Shown here: positions 36,374 through 44,873 of the stretch, piece by piece
Layout: each line of letters begins with the position of its first letter
Position numbering within the stretch: position 1 is the stretch's first letter
From: Oscillospiraceae bacterium
GTDB lineage: Bacteria; Bacillota; Clostridia; Oscillospirales; CAG-272
Direction: 5' to 3'
NCBI GenBank assembly: GCA_015064585.1
Contig: SVRY01000005.1
Coordinates: 1-64,000, forward strand
DNA: 64,000 bases
Program-made: the position numbers and the translations under genes
The notes under the pieces: generated by a model
What the model was told of the DNA's origin: nothing
Databases searched by the model: none
What the model saw: the letters and a program-made list of their open reading frames with translations, nothing else

Positions 36374-36402
36374 AGTATAGCATATATCCGACTAAATTGC
36401 AA
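36374..36402 (-). promoter_or_regulatory. Promoter of the polysaccharide operon
   Basis: Minus strand TTGCAA, 17 bases ending in TGC, then TATACT. It would give a leader of about 120 bases before the priming transferase. It is divergent from the beta-CASP nuclease promoter about 100 bases away. The 297-base interval 36276-36572 holds nothing else that I can recognise. Confidence 0.82.
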
Positions 36403-36500
36403 CTGTATTTCGAAAAAAAGTCGCTCTGACATCCAAACAATAATAGAATACTAAAAAAACCAAATACATCAATAATTATTGCCCCAAACACAATATAGCC

Positions 36501-36529
36501 TTGCCAAAGTCTGTATATTATGCTATACT
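36501..36529 (+). promoter_or_regulatory. Promoter of the beta-CASP nuclease gene
   Basis: TTGCCA, 17 bases ending in TGC, then TATACT, followed by AAAGGAGG before the start codon. Confidence 0.83.
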
Positions 36530-36572
36530 GTAAACAGGAAGATCCATTCTCTAATATTAAAGGAGGCATCAT

Positions 36573-38177
36573 ATGAGAATCGCTTTTTACGGAGCGGCGC
36601 ACGAGGTAACCGGTTCCTGCACCGTGCTTTACGCCGCAGGGAAAACAATCATGATCGATTGCGGTATGGAACAAGGTCCTGATATTTACGAAAACGGTGA
36701 TCTGCCCATTCTGCCTTCCGAAATTGACTATCTTCTGTTAACCCATGCCCACATTGACCACTCCGGAAAGATCCCTGCTCTTGTAGCAGGAGGATTTAAA
36801 GGACATATATACACCACGGCTGCAACTGAAAGACTATGTCAAATTATGCTGCTTGACTCCGCCTATATACAAGAATTTGAAGCACGTTGGCGCAACCGAA
36901 AAGCAAAACGCTCTGGCGATGAAGCATATACTCCTTTATACACCACTTCCGATGCCCAACACGCAATGGAGCAATTTGTATCCTGCAACTATGATACAGA
37001 ATATGCGCTTGCCAATAACATCAAAATCACCTTTACAGATGCAGGTCATCTGCTTGGTTCCGCCAGCATTTCAGTCACCGTCACCGAGGGGGACAAAACC
37101 GAAACCATCGTATTTTCAGGAGATCTGGGAAATCGCCGTCGGCCGCTGATTTGCGATCCGAAACAACCTCCGCACGCAGACTACGTTGTGATCGAATCCA
37201 CCTACGGCAATCGCCTGCACGGCGAACGTATCGACTACGTTACGCAAATATCCCGTATTTTACAGGATACATTTGATCAAGGCGGTAATTTGATCATCCC
37301 AGCTTTCGCCGTGGGACGAACCCAGGAACTGCTCTATCTCTTCCGTATTATCAAAGAAAAGAATTTGATAAAAGGGCACGCAAACTTTCCGATATATGTA
37401 GACAGTCCCCTTGCTGTAGACGCAACCGAAATTTACAGCAGCAATCTCCGAGAATTCTTTGACCAAGAAACGCTGGATCTGTTAGATATCGGTATTAATC
37501 CCATTGGCTTTTCGGGACTGCGTCTGTCGGTCACCAGTGAAGATTCCATGGCTATCAATAAAGTCCCGGGGCCCAAAGTCATTCTTTCTGCCAGTGGCAT
37601 GTGCGAAGCGGGGCGTATCCGCCACCATCTGAAACACAATTTATGGCGCAAAGAAAGCACGATTCTGTTCGTCGGGTACCAATCGGAAGGCACTCTTGGC
37701 CGTGCTGTTTTGGAAGGTGCTGAAACAGTAAAGCTCTTCGGCGAAGAAATTCAAGTCAATGCACGCATTGAGCAGTTGGACGGCATCAGCAGTCATGCAG
37801 ACCGCGAAATGCTCTTGGAATGGCTATCAGGCTTCGATAAAAAACCTAAAACTGTATTTGTCAATCATGGCAGTGATACCGTTTGCGATGAATTTGCCGT
37901 TGCTGTCAAAGAGCACCTTGCCACTGATGCTGTCGCTCCTTACAATGGTGCCAAATATGATTTGATCTCAGGAATATGCCTGGAAGAAGGAAACACAAAA
38001 CGAATTCTGAAAAACCCGCCTCCAAAAAAGAATCAGCGAGATGCCTCTGCATACCGTCAACTGTTAAGTGCTGTTAAACGTCTCACAATTGTGGCGGATA
38101 GTTACCGCCATGGTGCCAACAAAGACATTGCCAAATTCGCAAGCCAAATCAATTCTCTTTGCGACAAATGGGACTAA
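36573..38177 (+). CDS. Metallo-beta-lactamase/beta-CASP RNase (CPSF-like)
   Basis: A 534-residue cytoplasmic nuclease of the beta-CASP branch, expected to process RNA. Metal motifs are THAHIDHSGKIP near residue 54, DAGHLLGSAS near 154 and SGDLGN near 180. Beta-CASP features ILSASGMCEAGRIRHHL near 336 and the C-terminal GISSHADRE near 400 are present, ending in an RMMBL domain. The RBS AAAGGAGG precedes the start. Monocistronic between its own promoter and terminator; its position between two polysaccharide operons may be chance. Confidence 0.92.
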   Translation: MRIAFYGAAHEVTGSCTVLYAAGKTIMIDCGMEQGPDIYENGDLPILPSEIDYLLLTHAHIDHSGKIPALVAGGFKGHIYTTAATERLCQIMLLDSAYIQEFEARWRNRKAKRSGDEAYTPLYTTSDAQHAMEQFVSCNYDTEYALANNIKITFTDAGHLLGSASISVTVTEGDKTETIVFSGDLGNRRRPLICDPKQPPHADYVVIESTYGNRLHGERIDYVTQISRILQDTFDQGGNLIIPAFAVGRTQELLYLFRIIKEKNLIKGHANFPIYVDSPLAVDATEIYSSNLREFFDQETLDLLDIGINPIGFSGLRLSVTSEDSMAINKVPGPKVILSASGMCEAGRIRHHLKHNLWRKESTILFVGYQSEGTLGRAVLEGAETVKLFGEEIQVNARIEQLDGISSHADREMLLEWLSGFDKKPKTVFVNHGSDTVCDEFAVAVKEHLATDAVAPYNGAKYDLISGICLEEGNTKRILKNPPPKKNQRDASAYRQLLSAVKRLTIVADSYRHGANKDIAKFASQINSLCDKWD

Positions 38178-38219
38178 TCCCATGATCTTTACCAAAATAG
38201 ACCACTATAAGAATACAAC

Positions 38220-38258
38220 AAAAAAGGTGCTTTCTATTACCCGAAAGCACCTTTTTTG
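38220..38258. terminator. Bidirectional terminator between the nuclease and LCP genes
   Basis: Stem AAAAAAGGTGCTTTC with its complement and an eight-base loop. A-runs and T-runs flank both sides. It lies 42 bases after the nuclease stop and 4 bases from the LCP stop. Confidence 0.92.
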
Positions 38259-38261
38259 TTA

Positions 38262-39263
38262 TTACTTTAATTCATAGAACAAATCTACAACAAGCTGTCT
38301 GATTGCGGTATCATCCGGATAAAACTCCATGTGCGCTTCTCCGGTCTTCAGTTCGCCATCAATTGTATGAATTTGGGTTATGTTATGTTTCATCAGTTCT
38401 TTTGCAACATCATCCATCACATCGATGGCATAATTACTCACCATGTGATCTGACAATTCCAAAACCATCTCAGCGGAAAATTCAGGGTCATTTTTCATGT
38501 ACAGTTTTATCTGCTCCCGAAGTGCCGTCAAATACTGACGTTGACGTTCCATTCTCTGCACATTACTCTGTTCTTCCACATTTTCTCTGCCACGCACATA
38601 GCGAAGCGCCTGTTCTCCATGCAAAGTTACCGTTTGGCCCTTAACGAGTTCAGGATCCACATCAGAGAAGTCATGTAAAACCTCCACTGTTACGCCCCCC
38701 ACCAGATCATTGATGATTGCCGCCGAATCCATTGTCAACGATATATAGTGATCGATCGGGACACCGCCAAGGACACGCGATACTGCTCTTGACATATTCC
38801 GACAGCTGTCATTTTTTCCGCTGCCATATGTATGCGCCAATGCCAGCTGGGCAGTGGAAGTGCCTACCTTTTGACCTCCAATACCCAGAATATCCATCTG
38901 TGCCATCGTATCACGGTTTAAATGAATGGCTGAAGTGCTCCCTTTTTCTTTATCGATCACAAAAAGCATGATAAAGTCTGCTTGCCTGTCGTTGTTGTAA
39001 GAGCCATCATCAACGTTTTCACTAAACTTATCAAGCCCCAATATCAAAAGAGTCTCAACATCATCACGCAAAACATATTCTTTACCATTATAACGAATCG
39101 TATTGTTCAGTCCGATATCGGCATCATCATCAAGAGGGAAAATGCCCTGTTGCTTTTCCCAATAACTCAAAAGCAACAGGGCACTTGCTATGAGTGAAAC
39201 AACCAGAATGGCAGCAGCAACATACCGCAAATAATCCGTTTTGGTCTTCTTAGTTTTACTCAT
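38262..39263 (-). CDS. LytR-CpsA-Psr (LCP) family transferase
   Basis: A 333-residue membrane-anchored protein with one N-terminal helix (about 11-32) and an extracellular LCP domain. LCP enzymes move undecaprenyl-linked glycan to peptidoglycan. Motifs seen are ETLLILGLD, NNDRQADFIMLFVID, HLNRDTM and LHGEQALRYVRGRENVEEQSNVQRMERQ (in parts), including the catalytic Arg clusters. Last gene of the Wzz-CpsD operon, 12 bases after the small surface protein. Probably attaches the cluster's polysaccharide to the cell wall. Confidence 0.92.
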   Translation of the reverse strand: MSKTKKTKTDYLRYVAAAILVVSLIASALLLLSYWEKQQGIFPLDDDADIGLNNTIRYNGKEYVLRDDVETLLILGLDKFSENVDDGSYNNDRQADFIMLFVIDKEKGSTSAIHLNRDTMAQMDILGIGGQKVGTSTAQLALAHTYGSGKNDSCRNMSRAVSRVLGGVPIDHYISLTMDSAAIINDLVGGVTVEVLHDFSDVDPELVKGQTVTLHGEQALRYVRGRENVEEQSNVQRMERQRQYLTALREQIKLYMKNDPEFSAEMVLELSDHMVSNYAIDVMDDVAKELMKHNITQIHTIDGELKTGEAHMEFYPDDTAIRQLVVDLFYELK

Positions 39264-39275
39264 ATGAATATTTCC

Positions 39276-39956
39276 TTATACTCTCTTTCTAGTTTTAACC
39301 AGAACAACTACCATTGCGCCGGCAACTGCAAGACAAGCAACCATCGCAACGATCATTACCACATCACCTGTCTGGGATGCACCGGTATTGGCAACAATTG
39401 CATAGGGACCCAATGTATTGGTAGTAAATTCAAGATAGCCGTCTTCATTGATAAAAGCATTTTCAATCACTTCCCAAGAATCGGTTTCTGCATTGTAATA
39501 CATCAAAGAAACAAACTTAGGCAGCGAAGGAGCATCCAATACAACTCTGAATGTTCCGTGTTCGCTAGGAACAGATCTGGTTCTTGCATAAGTGGTGGCA
39601 TGACCGGGGCAGTTTCTGACAGACATGTAGAACAAGTCGCTCACAGCCAAGTCATATTCACTAATTCCCAGTTCATTTGCAATTTTAAGCAAACGTTCAT
39701 TTAGTTCTGTCAAATTGGCAACCGATGCAATAGATGCATAGGAGGCTTCAAATTCCGCCTTTTCATCTGCAGGAAGGGTACCGCGATCACGATATGAAGT
39801 AATAATCAATTCGCCGAGGCAATCACACTCATATTCAATGATTTGAGGGGCACCTTTGTTGGAAGGGCTGTCAATAAAGTTACCGGCAGCAAATACAGGC
39901 AAACACATCACTGCCAGCATAACAAATGTCATTACAATTGCCAATGTTTTTTTCAT
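39276..39956 (-). CDS. Surface protein of unknown function with C-terminal membrane anchor
   Basis: A 226-residue protein with a signal peptide (MKKTLAIVM to about residue 24) and an extracellular domain that includes ECDC and NCPGHA. A C-terminal membrane helix (about 199-219) ends in KTRKRV. The sequence YLEFTTNTLGPYAIVANT before the anchor is common in Clostridia surface proteins of unknown role. I do not recognise a family. It sits between the CpsD kinase and LCP genes, suggesting a role in polysaccharide display or its control. Confidence 0.75.
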   Translation of the reverse strand: MKKTLAIVMTFVMLAVMCLPVFAAGNFIDSPSNKGAPQIIEYECDCLGELIITSYRDRGTLPADEKAEFEASYASIASVANLTELNERLLKIANELGISEYDLAVSDLFYMSVRNCPGHATTYARTRSVPSEHGTFRVVLDAPSLPKFVSLMYYNAETDSWEVIENAFINEDGYLEFTTNTLGPYAIVANTGASQTGDVVMIVAMVACLAVAGAMVVVLVKTRKRV

Positions 39957-40011
39957 GGTAAATTTCTCACTTTCTCTTATATAATTTATTTGTTTTAAAA
40001 TTTAAATAGAC

Positions 40012-40803
40012 TCAATCTTTTCTAAGGAATTTCCATTTTTTCTTCTTTTCTCCGGACTCCTTATATCCGTGAGACTTATAATACTTATAATATCTGTTCT
40101 TTTTGTATCTTCCATATGAACCGTAGACATCTTTGGCCATGGAAAGTACAAATCCAAGAATTTTCACTCTGGAAAGTTTAAGCTGTCTGGTACAATTATT
40201 GAGCGAACTGCGATCTGTATGCCCTTCTTTGACAACAACAATCATTCCGTCAATATACGGTGAAATAACCAGTGCGTCTGTCACAATATTAACAGGAGGA
40301 AGATCCACTACAATGAAATCGAAATCTTTTGAAACAGCTTCCAAAAGCTTTTCCATTCGCTTCGACCCCAACAACTCCGACGGATTCGGAGGCACATCGC
40401 CTGCAGGCAATATGAACCAAGAATCCAGAATCCCCGAAGCCCGAATAGACAACTGCGCGTCGGTCATACCGACAAGCATATTGCTCAGTCCGGGAGTTCC
40501 ATTGATCTGCATCTTTTGCGCTACTGACGGCAAACGCATATCAGCATCGATCAACAATACTCTCTTTCCGGTTTCTGCCAACGTATATGACAGGTTAATC
40601 GAAGTTGTACTTTTTCCTTCGCCTCTGAGCGAACTGGTTACACCGACTATGCGGCACTTATGCTCGTCCGGCAAAGCAAACAATACATTTGTTCTCAGAA
40701 GCTTATATGCCTCGGTAGCACCAAAGCTCAGCTTCTGATGCAACATAGTGGGCTGTGCGGTGTTTACCGCTTTGTTACGAGTATCCAAGCGTCCGCACCT
40801 CAC
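40012..40803 (-). CDS. Polysaccharide tyrosine kinase (CpsD/CapB, BY-kinase)
   Basis: A 263-residue cytoplasmic BY-kinase that works with the Wzz-like membrane activator to control polysaccharide chain length. Walker A is SLRGEGKST near residue 57, Walker A' LLIDADMR near 82 and Walker B DFIVVDLPP near 162. The C-terminus holds eight Tyr residues in about 20 positions (RYYKYYKS and neighbours), the usual autophosphorylation cluster. The start is GTG, overlapping the Wzz stop as GTGA, so translation is coupled. Confidence 0.93.
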   Translation of the reverse strand: MRCGRLDTRNKAVNTAQPTMLHQKLSFGATEAYKLLRTNVLFALPDEHKCRIVGVTSSLRGEGKSTTSINLSYTLAETGKRVLLIDADMRLPSVAQKMQINGTPGLSNMLVGMTDAQLSIRASGILDSWFILPAGDVPPNPSELLGSKRMEKLLEAVSKDFDFIVVDLPPVNIVTDALVISPYIDGMIVVVKEGHTDRSSLNNCTRQLKLSRVKILGFVLSMAKDVYGSYGRYKKNRYYKYYKSHGYKESGEKKKKWKFLRKD

Positions 40804-41558
40804 TTATCTTCGTGATCATTGCTTCGGTAATCACTGTAATAGGAATATTTATCACTCGAACTATCATCCAAGAGATCGGGAATCTTGGCAAGTATCGGCA
40901 AATCATAAGTCTGCAAAATATACTCTTCGTCGCGAATGGTATCATCCAAAACAGCCAATGTTGCCAATACAGCACACGCGCCTGCAAATCCCAAAACCAA
41001 GCCAAGCGTTGTATTCAATGTAATACTCGGCGCAACTTTTTCTCGATTGACAATCGCATGGTCTACTGTACGAACATCGGTTCCTTCAATAATATCTTCC
41101 GTTCTTGCACACAAAACATCATCCACCACATTGGCTATTTTAGCAGCCTCATAAGGATCGGAAGATGTCACTGTAATCGCAAAGAACTCGGTATCATTTA
41201 CAGGTGATGCAGTAATCATGTCTCTTAACTGTTCATATGTATAATTCACTCCGGATTTGTCAATCACCTGTTCTAATGTGGTTCTTGTGGTCAAAATCAC
41301 CAAATATGAATTAACTCTGTTTCTCGCCGCATCCAATTGAGAAAGTGACATATTTCCCAAGTCAATTGCGCTGTTATTTACATACATAATTACGCTGGCG
41401 GAATACTTCGGTGTTACAAAAAACACTGTCCCGGTTAAAAAGATGCCTCCAACCAAAACTGTTACAACAGCAATGATCCAGGCCTTACGCCACAGCGCTT
41501 TCAGTATATACGAAATATCAATATACTGATTCTTATTATTTTTTGCGTTTATCTCCAT
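40800..41558 (-). CDS. Wzz/CpsC-type chain-length determinant and kinase activator
   Basis: A 252-residue membrane protein with two helices (about 31-52 and 173-197) flanking an extracellular loop. The N-terminus DISYILKALWRKAWIIAVVT is typical of CpsC/CapA. The family sets chain length and activates the partner kinase, encoded directly downstream with a four-base overlap. Its own promoter lies about 80 bases upstream, so this four-gene operon is regulated separately from the biosynthetic one. Confidence 0.92.
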   Translation of the reverse strand: MEINAKNNKNQYIDISYILKALWRKAWIIAVVTVLVGGIFLTGTVFFVTPKYSASVIMYVNNSAIDLGNMSLSQLDAARNRVNSYLVILTTRTTLEQVIDKSGVNYTYEQLRDMITASPVNDTEFFAITVTSSDPYEAAKIANVVDDVLCARTEDIIEGTDVRTVDHAIVNREKVAPSITLNTTLGLVLGFAGACAVLATLAVLDDTIRDEEYILQTYDLPILAKIPDLLDDSSSDKYSYYSDYRSNDHEDK

Positions 41559-41638
41559 GAATCTTTCCTTAATTTTTACAAACAGTCTTATATTGCGGAG
41601 CCATTGGGCAGCTCAATACACTAACCCAATCTACATAT

Positions 41639-41667
41639 ACTATACCACATATAAACCACTTTGTCAA
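41639..41667 (-). promoter_or_regulatory. Promoter of the Wzz-CpsD-LCP operon
   Basis: Minus strand TTGACA, 17 bases, TATAGT. The rest of 41559-41908 contains only the tRNA-Glu promoter. Confidence 0.82.
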
Positions 41668-41862
41668 TGCAGTAATCAAAAAAACACCATAACAATACTG
41701 CAAATTTTCAAGAAAATATCTACTGCACAATCATCATTTTTTACAAACAAACGCATACAACACTATATAGCAACTCGTCACTGACGACTCTGTATTTTGC
41801 AAGCCGTTTTCCTCCTTGTCATTACAACCCAATTAAATTTCCAACAAATATTAAAAAAAGAC

Positions 41863-41891
41863 TTGACAAAAGCCAAAGAGTATGATAACAT
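41863..41891 (+). promoter_or_regulatory. Promoter of tRNA-Glu
   Basis: TTGACA, 17 bases, TAACAT, 17 bases before the tRNA. Confidence 0.72.
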
Positions 41892-41908
41892 ATGCCAGTA
41901 AGATATAT

Positions 41909-41983
41909 GGCCCGTTGGTCAAGCGGTTAAGACACGGCCCTTTCACGGCTGTAACATGGGTTCGATTCCCGTACGGGTCACCA
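41909..41983 (+). tRNA. tRNA-Glu (anticodon UUC)
   Basis: Acceptor GGCCCGT pairs with ACGGGTC (one G-U). The anticodon loop CTTTCAC gives TTC. The T-loop TTCGATT is present and CCA is encoded. A hairpin terminator begins immediately at its 3' end. Confidence 0.95.
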
Positions 41984-42021
41984 AATAACAAAAGCTCCAC
42001 TTTGTGGAGCTTTTGTTATTT
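41983..42021 (+). terminator. Terminator of tRNA-Glu
   Basis: An 18-base perfect stem (AAATAACAAAAGCTCCAC and complement) with a three-base loop starts at the last base of the tRNA. Its 3' arm ends in T-rich sequence. Confidence 0.78.
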
Positions 42022-42041
42022 GATAGCACCATATGAATCGA

Positions 42042-42080
42042 GCCCCGAGAACTTTTGCCAAAAGCAAAAGTTCTCGGGGC
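42042..42080. repeat. 17-base perfect inverted repeat, function unknown
   Basis: GCCCCGAGAACTTTTGC, five-base loop, exact complement. No T-run follows on either strand, so it is not an obvious terminator. The rest of 41984-42269 has no gene, but 42135-42179 looks like a degraded copy of the tRNA-Glu 3' end plus terminator. Confidence 0.8.
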
Positions 42081-42209
42081 AGTTCACTTGTAATAATTCT
42101 ATTTTTTGATTGTCTTTTGCGAACTGCGGGCTCAGATTCCCGTATGCAAATTCTACATAGTGGAACTTTTATTGTTTGACAATAACTTTACACATTATAT
42201 AAACAACTG

Positions 42210-42244
42210 CCGCCAAGAGCAGCCATTACGGTTATTCTTGGCGG
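42210..42244 (-). terminator. Probable terminator of the ClC gene
   Basis: CCGCCAAGA and its complement around a 17-base loop, 25 bases after the ClC stop codon. The T-rich flank is on the plus side, so direction is uncertain. Confidence 0.5.
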
Positions 42245-42269
42245 TAATTTTGTTTTTTGCAAGTTTATT

Positions 42270-43850
42270 TTACTCCAGCCGCTGCTCTTGATCCCCCAAA
42301 ATAGCAACCAACTCTGCCTTCGTTTGTTCCTCGTCAAATGTTGTGCATCGCACATGAAGCACATCACTTGCATGTAATGCTTTTACTGCATGCTTATCAC
42401 GTTTATCGATCGGAACTGTATGTGTGTGTGCCAGTACAAATAAGCCGTTTGGCCAAAAAATATCACGCACATACATACCAACCGCAAATGCGCCCTCACG
42501 CACCGTTAAATACCGATCCAATATCTTTGTGCTTTTTCCCTCATTCAATTCTTCCACGCGATTTTCAAGCACGCGGTCATTGATGGATTCTGCACCAAAA
42601 ATCTCGGTAATTATAAACGCAACACCCGCCACCACAATCACATATATTATGTTATCATAGCACGAAAGCGCTTCTACCGCAAATACAATAGCTGTCAGTG
42701 GCATTTTCATTATTCCCGCAATACATGCAGTGATTCCAAGTACAAGAATGATCGTATAGTATGCAGCATCCAATCCGAAAACACTTTCCATTCCTTTTGC
42801 CAATAGGGAGGACACCAGCGCCCCCACTGCCAAAAGCGGCAAAAAAATACCTCCGGTAACACGGTTGGTATTTGCGCATAGTGTCAAGGTGGAACGAATC
42901 ACCAGCAATAGCACCAATGCCCCAATTGCAGTATTTCCATTGAATAAATGCAGAATCAATTCATGACCTGTTGAAACATATGAATAGGAGCCAATTCCCA
43001 ACACCAAGGTCAACACAAATACAAAGAAAATCTTAAAACCATGCGGAATCTTTTTTAAAGTCTTATTGAAAAAGGCAAAAATCAATCGGTAATAACCAAG
43101 GAATACCACAGCGAACATCCCAACAGCAACACCAATTGTCATCGGAATCCACACATCTTTAACTGACAATGCAGGCAATTGAATAGCCGGAAACAAGCTT
43201 TTGCTAACACCCAGGATAGGTGCTAAAATCTCAGTGGTAATTGATGCAAACATTACCGAAGTAGAAGCGATCATTAAAATCATGGGAGAAATACGCTGAT
43301 GCGCTTCTTCCACAGCAAAAATCACTCCCGAAATGGGAGCACCCGTGGCAACAGAAAAACCTGCGCAAGCACCGCCCGTCATGGAATAACGATCCCACGC
43401 ACGAAATTTTTTCCCAAATGAGAACACGCTTCCTCGTCCGATTGCCGTACCCATCTGCACAGATGGTCCTTCGTTACCGAGCGGCACGCCAATCAAAAAC
43501 GATACAAGCGACATGGTAAAAATGCCAATTAAGTTTCGTACCCATTTAAACGGGATAATCCCGCGCAAAATACCGATGGAAGTAGGGATACCGCCCCCAC
43601 GCAAATTGGGAACGCGCTTATATATGTAAGCAAACAAGAACGCCGGTACCAAAAAACAAAGAACTACAAGCGGCACATAATATAAATGAGCTCCAAAAAA
43701 ATGATAGCCTTTTTCCGAAAACGCTATGATGTATTTGGCACAAACCTTATATAAGTTCACAGCAATTGAAGTCAAAACACCTGTCAGCGCGCCAAAACAA
43801 CAAGCAGGCAATATAGAATTAAGAAACGTATTACGAAATCTCTGACTCAT
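42270..43850 (-). CDS. ClC-family chloride channel or H+/Cl- antiporter with C-terminal TrkA-C domain
   Basis: A 526-residue membrane protein with about ten helices. ClC selectivity motifs are GVPLGNEGPSVQMG (about 122-135, with the gating Glu) and GGIFLPLLAVGALV near 350. TGAPISGVIFAVEEAH is also conserved. Residues about 435-520 form a TrkA-C/RCK-C-like ligand-sensing domain, which occurs in some bacterial ClC proteins. The track begins at 43856. I prefer ATG at 43850 because AGGG lies six bases before it. Monocistronic with a consensus promoter. Ion selectivity (chloride or fluoride) is not certain, though GNEGP favours the canonical type. Confidence 0.92.
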   Translation of the reverse strand: MSQRFRNTFLNSILPACCFGALTGVLTSIAVNLYKVCAKYIIAFSEKGYHFFGAHLYYVPLVVLCFLVPAFLFAYIYKRVPNLRGGGIPTSIGILRGIIPFKWVRNLIGIFTMSLVSFLIGVPLGNEGPSVQMGTAIGRGSVFSFGKKFRAWDRYSMTGGACAGFSVATGAPISGVIFAVEEAHQRISPMILMIASTSVMFASITTEILAPILGVSKSLFPAIQLPALSVKDVWIPMTIGVAVGMFAVVFLGYYRLIFAFFNKTLKKIPHGFKIFFVFVLTLVLGIGSYSYVSTGHELILHLFNGNTAIGALVLLLVIRSTLTLCANTNRVTGGIFLPLLAVGALVSSLLAKGMESVFGLDAAYYTIILVLGITACIAGIMKMPLTAIVFAVEALSCYDNIIYVIVVAGVAFIITEIFGAESINDRVLENRVEELNEGKSTKILDRYLTVREGAFAVGMYVRDIFWPNGLFVLAHTHTVPIDKRDKHAVKALHASDVLHVRCTTFDEEQTKAELVAILGDQEQRLE

Positions 43851-43878
43851 AGACATCCCTAAATATAAACTTTATATC

Positions 43879-43907
43879 ATTATAGCATGTATCCGCTATC
43901 TTGACAA
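43879..43907 (-). promoter_or_regulatory. Promoter of the ClC gene
   Basis: Minus strand TTGTCA, 17 bases ending in TGC, then TATAAT, about 30 bases before the start. Confidence 0.82.
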
Positions 43908-43915
43908 GTATCTTT

Positions 43916-44788
43916 TTAAGAAACCATCACGTCCTCAAACATTTCCGACAGTTTATTTGCCGCTTTTGCCAAATTGCGAACACCCTCAACCACATTATCT
44001 TTTGTATAAGCATTCAAGTAAGAATCTGCTTCCAGTGTAAAATACCCATTGTACCCGTTATCGCGCAGTGCTTCTATTATTTCCGTAAAATCAATGTGCA
44101 TAGAAAACGGAATTTGGTGAGAATCATGCAACTTGTCATTATCGTGAATATGCAATGCCGCAAGACGACCGCCCAATGCACCGATCATTTCCACCGCAGT
44201 TGTGCCGGACCCGCACATTTCCGCATGCCCGATATCAAGACAAGCAACCAAGAATTCATCACCCACTGCATCCAAATGGGCATTGAAGCTCTCCGGCGTT
44301 GCGCATGCCGCAAATGTGCAGTGCCCCTTTGACGAATCCCAGTTCCACATGTTTTCTGCGGCGATTTTCACACCATGCTCTTTCGCAAACGGAAGCAGCT
44401 CAAAATACATTTCAGCATTTTCCTCCGCTGTCTTATTATTATCAGGATGCACTACACAAATATTCCCTCCGGATTCAGCGGTGCATTCAATTGCTCTTTT
44501 AAAGTAAGAGCGTATCTCTACACACGACGTAGGAAACGGAGCATGAGACTGATTACATTGAATACCGCATTCTGTGGCAATATGTTTCAATTCTCTAACA
44601 AATTTAAGATATTCTCTTCCTGCCAACGGATGCATTGTCGGGCGTACTATTCTTTTACCCCAATCGTAGTCGCACATACAAAACATAGAAAAATCGAAGG
44701 CATCAAAACCCGCATCGGCAACCAGTTCTACCGCCTTTTTTTCACCAACAAGTTGTGCAATGGACCCTATCTCTGTGGATATCTTCAT
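43916..44788 (-). CDS. Sugar phosphate isomerase/epimerase-like TIM-barrel protein
   Basis: A 290-residue xylose-isomerase-like (AP endonuclease 2) barrel. Metal-site residues typical of the family are visible: NQSHAPF near 78, AAENMWNWD near 139, CLDIGHAEM near 183, LHIHDND near 210 and YFTLEAD near 253. Such enzymes act on sugars, inositols or hydroxypyruvate. Substrate cannot be inferred, since the ClC and CDF neighbours are unrelated. The RBS GGAGAAG precedes the start. Confidence 0.85.
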   Translation of the reverse strand: MKISTEIGSIAQLVGEKKAVELVADAGFDAFDFSMFCMCDYDWGKRIVRPTMHPLAGREYLKFVRELKHIATECGIQCNQSHAPFPTSCVEIRSYFKRAIECTAESGGNICVVHPDNNKTAEENAEMYFELLPFAKEHGVKIAAENMWNWDSSKGHCTFAACATPESFNAHLDAVGDEFLVACLDIGHAEMCGSGTTAVEMIGALGGRLAALHIHDNDKLHDSHQIPFSMHIDFTEIIEALRDNGYNGYFTLEADSYLNAYTKDNVVEGVRNLAKAANKLSEMFEDVMVS

Positions 44789-44873
44789 ATCTCTTCTCCA
44801 ATAATTGTTTTGGCAAGTTTTATCATATATTATAATTCATTTCCTACCATTGTTGCTAATATAAACCTTCCGC

